Translations under genes and position numbers: made by a program | Assembly: GCA_017472105.1 (NCBI GenBank) | Contig: JAFUQY010000271.1 | Span: 1-8,123, forward strand | Direction: 5' to 3' | DNA: 8,123 bases | Origin: Clostridia bacterium | GTDB taxonomy: Bacteria; Bacillota_A; Clostridia; Oscillospirales; CAG-272 | Shown: positions 5,788 through 8,123 of the stretch, piece by piece | How the letters are laid out: each line of letters starts with the position of its first letter | Numbering within the stretch: position 1 is the stretch's first letter | Notes under the pieces: model-generated | Told to the model about the DNA's origin: nothing | The model's input: the letters and a program-made list of their open reading frames with translations, nothing else | The model's database searches: none

Positions 5788-5798
5788 TATGGCATAAT
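5770..5798 (+). promoter_or_regulatory. Sigma-A type promoter of the alpha-galactosidase gene
   Basis: TTGCTT (5770-5775) and CATAAT (5793-5798) are 17 bases apart, with a TGG just before the -10 (extended -10). The predicted start near 5805 gives a leader of about 30 bases ending in the AAGGAGA RBS (5821-5827). Confidence 0.65.
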
Positions 5799-5834
5799 AG
5801 AATCAACAAAAATACACCGCAAGGAGACATTTTT

Positions 5835-8015
5835 ATGCCTATTTCTTATCTCGAACAGGGGAAATACTTCAAGCTGGATACGCTGACTTCCACTTACGTG
5901 GTGCAGGTATTCGAGCAGGGGATTCTCCTCAATCCCTACTACGGTGCGAAGATTCCGGATCTGCCGCTCGACGGATACTGCTTCCGCGACTGGTTCTCTT
6001 CCTTCTCGCCTGCCAATGCGTCCGTGAACGAGGGCTCCTACTCCGCTGACGTATATCCGCTGGAATATTCCGGCTTCGGCGTCGGTGACTTCCGCAAGAC
6101 TGCTGTCGCGATCCGCAATGCCGACGGCAACGACTGCACCGACCTGCGCTACGTGAGCCACAAAATCTACGCCGGCAAGCCTGCGCTCAAGGATCTGCCC
6201 GCGACCTATGCGAACACTGAGGACGAATGCACGACGCTGGAAATTCTGACCCGCGACAACACGACGGGGGCTGAGGCAACGCTCATCTACACCGTATTCG
6301 AAAAGCTCGGTGCGATGACCAAGTCCGTGCGGATTGCGAACACCTCCGACCGTGCGATGGACATTGAGAAGGTTTACTCCGCGTCCGTTTCCCTGACCGA
6401 CATGGATTACGACATGTACCACCTCTACGGCAGATGGAACGCTGAGAGAAACATGTCCATCTCCAGGCTCGAGCACGGTCACACCTCCATTTCCTCCACG
6501 AGAGGTTCTTCCTCCCACTATCATAACCCCTTCGCGGCTCTGGTGAAGCGCGGTGCGAACGAGGATCAGGGCGAGGTTTACGGCTTCAACCTCGTTTACT
6601 CCGGCAACTTTGACATCACCGCGGACTGCGACTACTACGAAACCACCCGTGTGAACATCGGTATCAACCCCGACGGCTTCACGTGGCATCTCGAGCCCGG
6701 CGAAGAATTCCAGACGCCCGAAGCGGTTCTCGTTTACACCAATGAGGGTATCGGCGAAATGTCCCGCACCTTCCACCGCCTGTATCTCGGCAACCTTGTC
6801 CGCGGCAGATACAAGACCGAAAAGCGTCCTCTCCTCATCAACTCGTGGGAAGCGGCGTACTTCAACTTCGACACCGACAAGCTGGTTTCCTTCGCGGAAC
6901 GTGCCAAGGAAGTCGGCATCGAAATGCTCGTCATGGACGACGGCTGGTTCGGTGTGCGCAACAGTGACAACTGCTCCCTCGGCGACTGGTACGTGAACGA
7001 AGACAAGCTGCCCGGCGGTCTCGGTGTGCTGATCGACCGTGTCAACGCGCTGGGTCTGAAGTTCGGTATCTGGTACGAGCCCGAGATGATTTCTCCCGAT
7101 TCCGACCTCTACCGCGCGCATCCCGACTGGTGCATCCACGTTCCCAACCGCGACAAGTCCATTGCACGCCGTCAGTACGTGATCGACATGTCCCGTGAGG
7201 ATGTCCGCGACAACATCTTCCAGCAGATGTACGACGTGCTGTCCAAGTACAAGATCGACTATGTCAAGTGGGACTTCAACCGCAACATTTCCGAAGCCGG
7301 AAGCGCACTTCTCGGAGCTCCGCGCGGCGAGGAAATCTTCCACCGCTTCGTGCTGGGTACCTACGACCTCATGAACCGTCTCGTCACCACCTTCCCGGAC
7401 ATCCTTCTCGAAAACTGCTCCGGCGGCGGCGGACGGTTTGACCCCGGTATGCTGTACTATTCTCCCCAGATCTGGGCATCCGACAACACCGACGCGCTCG
7501 AGAGAATCGCAATCCAGTTCGGTACCTCCATGTGCTATCCCGCATCCACGATGGGCGCACACGTTTCCATGAGCCGCCGCACCGGTTTTGCAACCACGGG
7601 CAACGTCGCAATGTGGGGCACCTTCGGCTACGAGCTTGACCCGAACCGCCTGACCGAAAAGGACGTTGAACTCGTCAAGGAACAGGTGAAGGAATACCAC
7701 AAGACCTACGACCTCATTCACTACGGTGACTTGTACCGCGTCATCTGCCCGTGGGAAAACCACTACCGCAGCGCATGGGAATTCGTCGCACCCGACAAGA
7801 GCGAAATGCTGTTCACGAGCGTGACTCTGCGCTACTACCACTGCATGAAGTACATCGTCCGCTTCAAGGGTCTCGATCCCGAAAAGACCTACCGCCTCGA
7901 CGGTACGGAACAGGTTTACTCCGGCGCGTTCCTGATGAATGCCGGTCTGAACCTGTCGAAATACCCTCGCAGCACCGGCGACAGCTTCACGCTGCATTTC
8001 TACGAAGTGAAGTAA
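5835..8015 (+). CDS. GH36 alpha-galactosidase
   Basis: The enzyme removes terminal alpha-1,6-linked galactose from raffinose-family sugars, melibiose or galactomannan fragments. The 726-residue length is typical of bacterial GH36 enzymes. An N-terminal beta-sandwich (about 1-325) leads into the catalytic barrel. Motifs are INSWEA (335-340), MDDGWFG (367-373), IWYEPEMISPDSDLYRAHPDW (412-432), YVKWDFNR (476-483) with the nucleophile D480, and ENCSGGGGRFDPGMLYYSPQIWASDNTDA (526-554) with acid/base D550. No signal peptide is present, so it should act in the cytoplasm on imported sugars. The start at 5835 is chosen because AAGGAGA lies 7 bases upstream; the same frame stays open back to 5625, but across the promoter. 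Codons are strongly biased, and no TTA, CTA or TCA occurs. It is the first gene of a likely operon with the gene at 8070. RafA/AgaN-like naming is possible, but substrate preference cannot be read here. Confidence 0.96.
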   Translation: MPISYLEQGKYFKLDTLTSTYVVQVFEQGILLNPYYGAKIPDLPLDGYCFRDWFSSFSPANASVNEGSYSADVYPLEYSGFGVGDFRKTAVAIRNADGNDCTDLRYVSHKIYAGKPALKDLPATYANTEDECTTLEILTRDNTTGAEATLIYTVFEKLGAMTKSVRIANTSDRAMDIEKVYSASVSLTDMDYDMYHLYGRWNAERNMSISRLEHGHTSISSTRGSSSHYHNPFAALVKRGANEDQGEVYGFNLVYSGNFDITADCDYYETTRVNIGINPDGFTWHLEPGEEFQTPEAVLVYTNEGIGEMSRTFHRLYLGNLVRGRYKTEKRPLLINSWEAAYFNFDTDKLVSFAERAKEVGIEMLVMDDGWFGVRNSDNCSLGDWYVNEDKLPGGLGVLIDRVNALGLKFGIWYEPEMISPDSDLYRAHPDWCIHVPNRDKSIARRQYVIDMSREDVRDNIFQQMYDVLSKYKIDYVKWDFNRNISEAGSALLGAPRGEEIFHRFVLGTYDLMNRLVTTFPDILLENCSGGGGRFDPGMLYYSPQIWASDNTDALERIAIQFGTSMCYPASTMGAHVSMSRRTGFATTGNVAMWGTFGYELDPNRLTEKDVELVKEQVKEYHKTYDLIHYGDLYRVICPWENHYRSAWEFVAPDKSEMLFTSVTLRYYHCMKYIVRFKGLDPEKTYRLDGTEQVYSGAFLMNAGLNLSKYPRSTGDSFTLHFYEVK

Positions 8016-8069
8016 ACCCATCAAACTGAAACTTTAACCCCAACGAAATACAAGGAGGTCAGACATCCC

Positions 8070-8123
8070 ATGTTTATTTCCGACTACCGCAATGTCACCC
8101 TCACTTCCGGCTTCTGGAAGATG
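8070..8123 (+). CDS. Start of a probable GH127 beta-L-arabinofuranosidase (DUF1680), cut by window end
   Basis: Only 18 codons are visible (MFISDYRNVTLTSGFWKM). AAGGAGGT (8052-8059) sits 10 bases before the ATG, a strong RBS. The NVTLTSGFWK stretch resembles the N-terminus of GH127 enzymes, which begin with a V-T-I-T-x-x-F-W-K pattern; these release beta-L-arabinofuranose from plant arabino-oligosaccharides. The gene starts 54 bases after the alpha-galactosidase stop with no terminator between, so co-transcription is likely. The gene's existence is well supported; the family call rests on about ten residues. Confidence 0.5.
   Translation, partial: MFISDYRNVTLTSGFWKM

Noticed and set aside
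5625..5834. 70-codon N-terminal extension of the alpha-galactosidase
   Set aside because: The extension crosses the promoter at 5770-5798, has no RBS at its ATG, and is not needed by GH36 proteins. The ATG at 5835 has an ideal RBS.
5757..8024. 755-codon minus-strand frame opposite the alpha-galactosidase
   Set aside because: Same register artefact. The sense strand has unmistakable GH36 catalytic motifs.
1..8123. tRNA, rRNA, CRISPR array, insertion sequence or attachment site
   Set aside because: No cloverleaf, rRNA block, regularly spaced repeats, transposase or integrase motif was found. The short repeats at 5215-5760 are irregular in spacing and order.

Overview
The window holds four complete or nearly complete chromosomal genes and the first codons of a fifth. 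Base composition is moderately GC-rich. Promoters are of ordinary sigma-70/sigma-A type and every gene has a strong AGGAGG-like ribosome binding site. The S-layer-homology (SLH) protein, the cysteine-rich AlaRS variant, the long HTH-plus-helical regulator and the plant-glycan glycosidases together suggest a Firmicutes member, most likely a gut or rumen Clostridia lineage (Oscillospirales-like). That assignment is inferred from protein style only; there is no rRNA gene in the window.

Layout. (1) 1-136: promoter and structured leader of a small secreted SLH protein. (2) 137-979 (+): the SLH protein, convergent with (3) 1041-2222 (-): an XRE/Cro-type HTH regulator with a large helical C-terminal part; the two share a symmetrical terminator between their stops. 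(4) 2223-2437: leader of the regulator, with a good promoter, a 25-codon upstream ORF, an anti-Shine-Dalgarno-like segment and two adjacent dyads. (5) 2438-5127 (-): alaS, full-length alanyl-tRNA synthetase, with its own terminator and an extended -10 promoter. (6) 5215-5760: about 550 bases with no convincing gene, rich in hairpins and short GC-rich repeats. (7) 5770-8015 (+): promoter and gene for a GH36 alpha-galactosidase, followed after 54 bases by (8) a gene whose first 18 codons look like a GH127 beta-L-arabinofuranosidase, cut by the window end.

How they work together. The two glycosidase genes probably form an operon for breaking down galactose- and arabinose-decorated plant glycans. 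alaS is housekeeping. The SLH protein is probably a cell-surface factor, and the regulator is probably autoregulated. No mobile element, CRISPR array, tRNA, rRNA or recognised defence system is visible. The least ordinary features are regulatory: two leaders (SLH gene and XRE gene) that look able to control access to their own ribosome binding sites, and the unexplained repeat-rich spacer upstream of the alpha-galactosidase gene. I do not see a clear new multi-gene system here.
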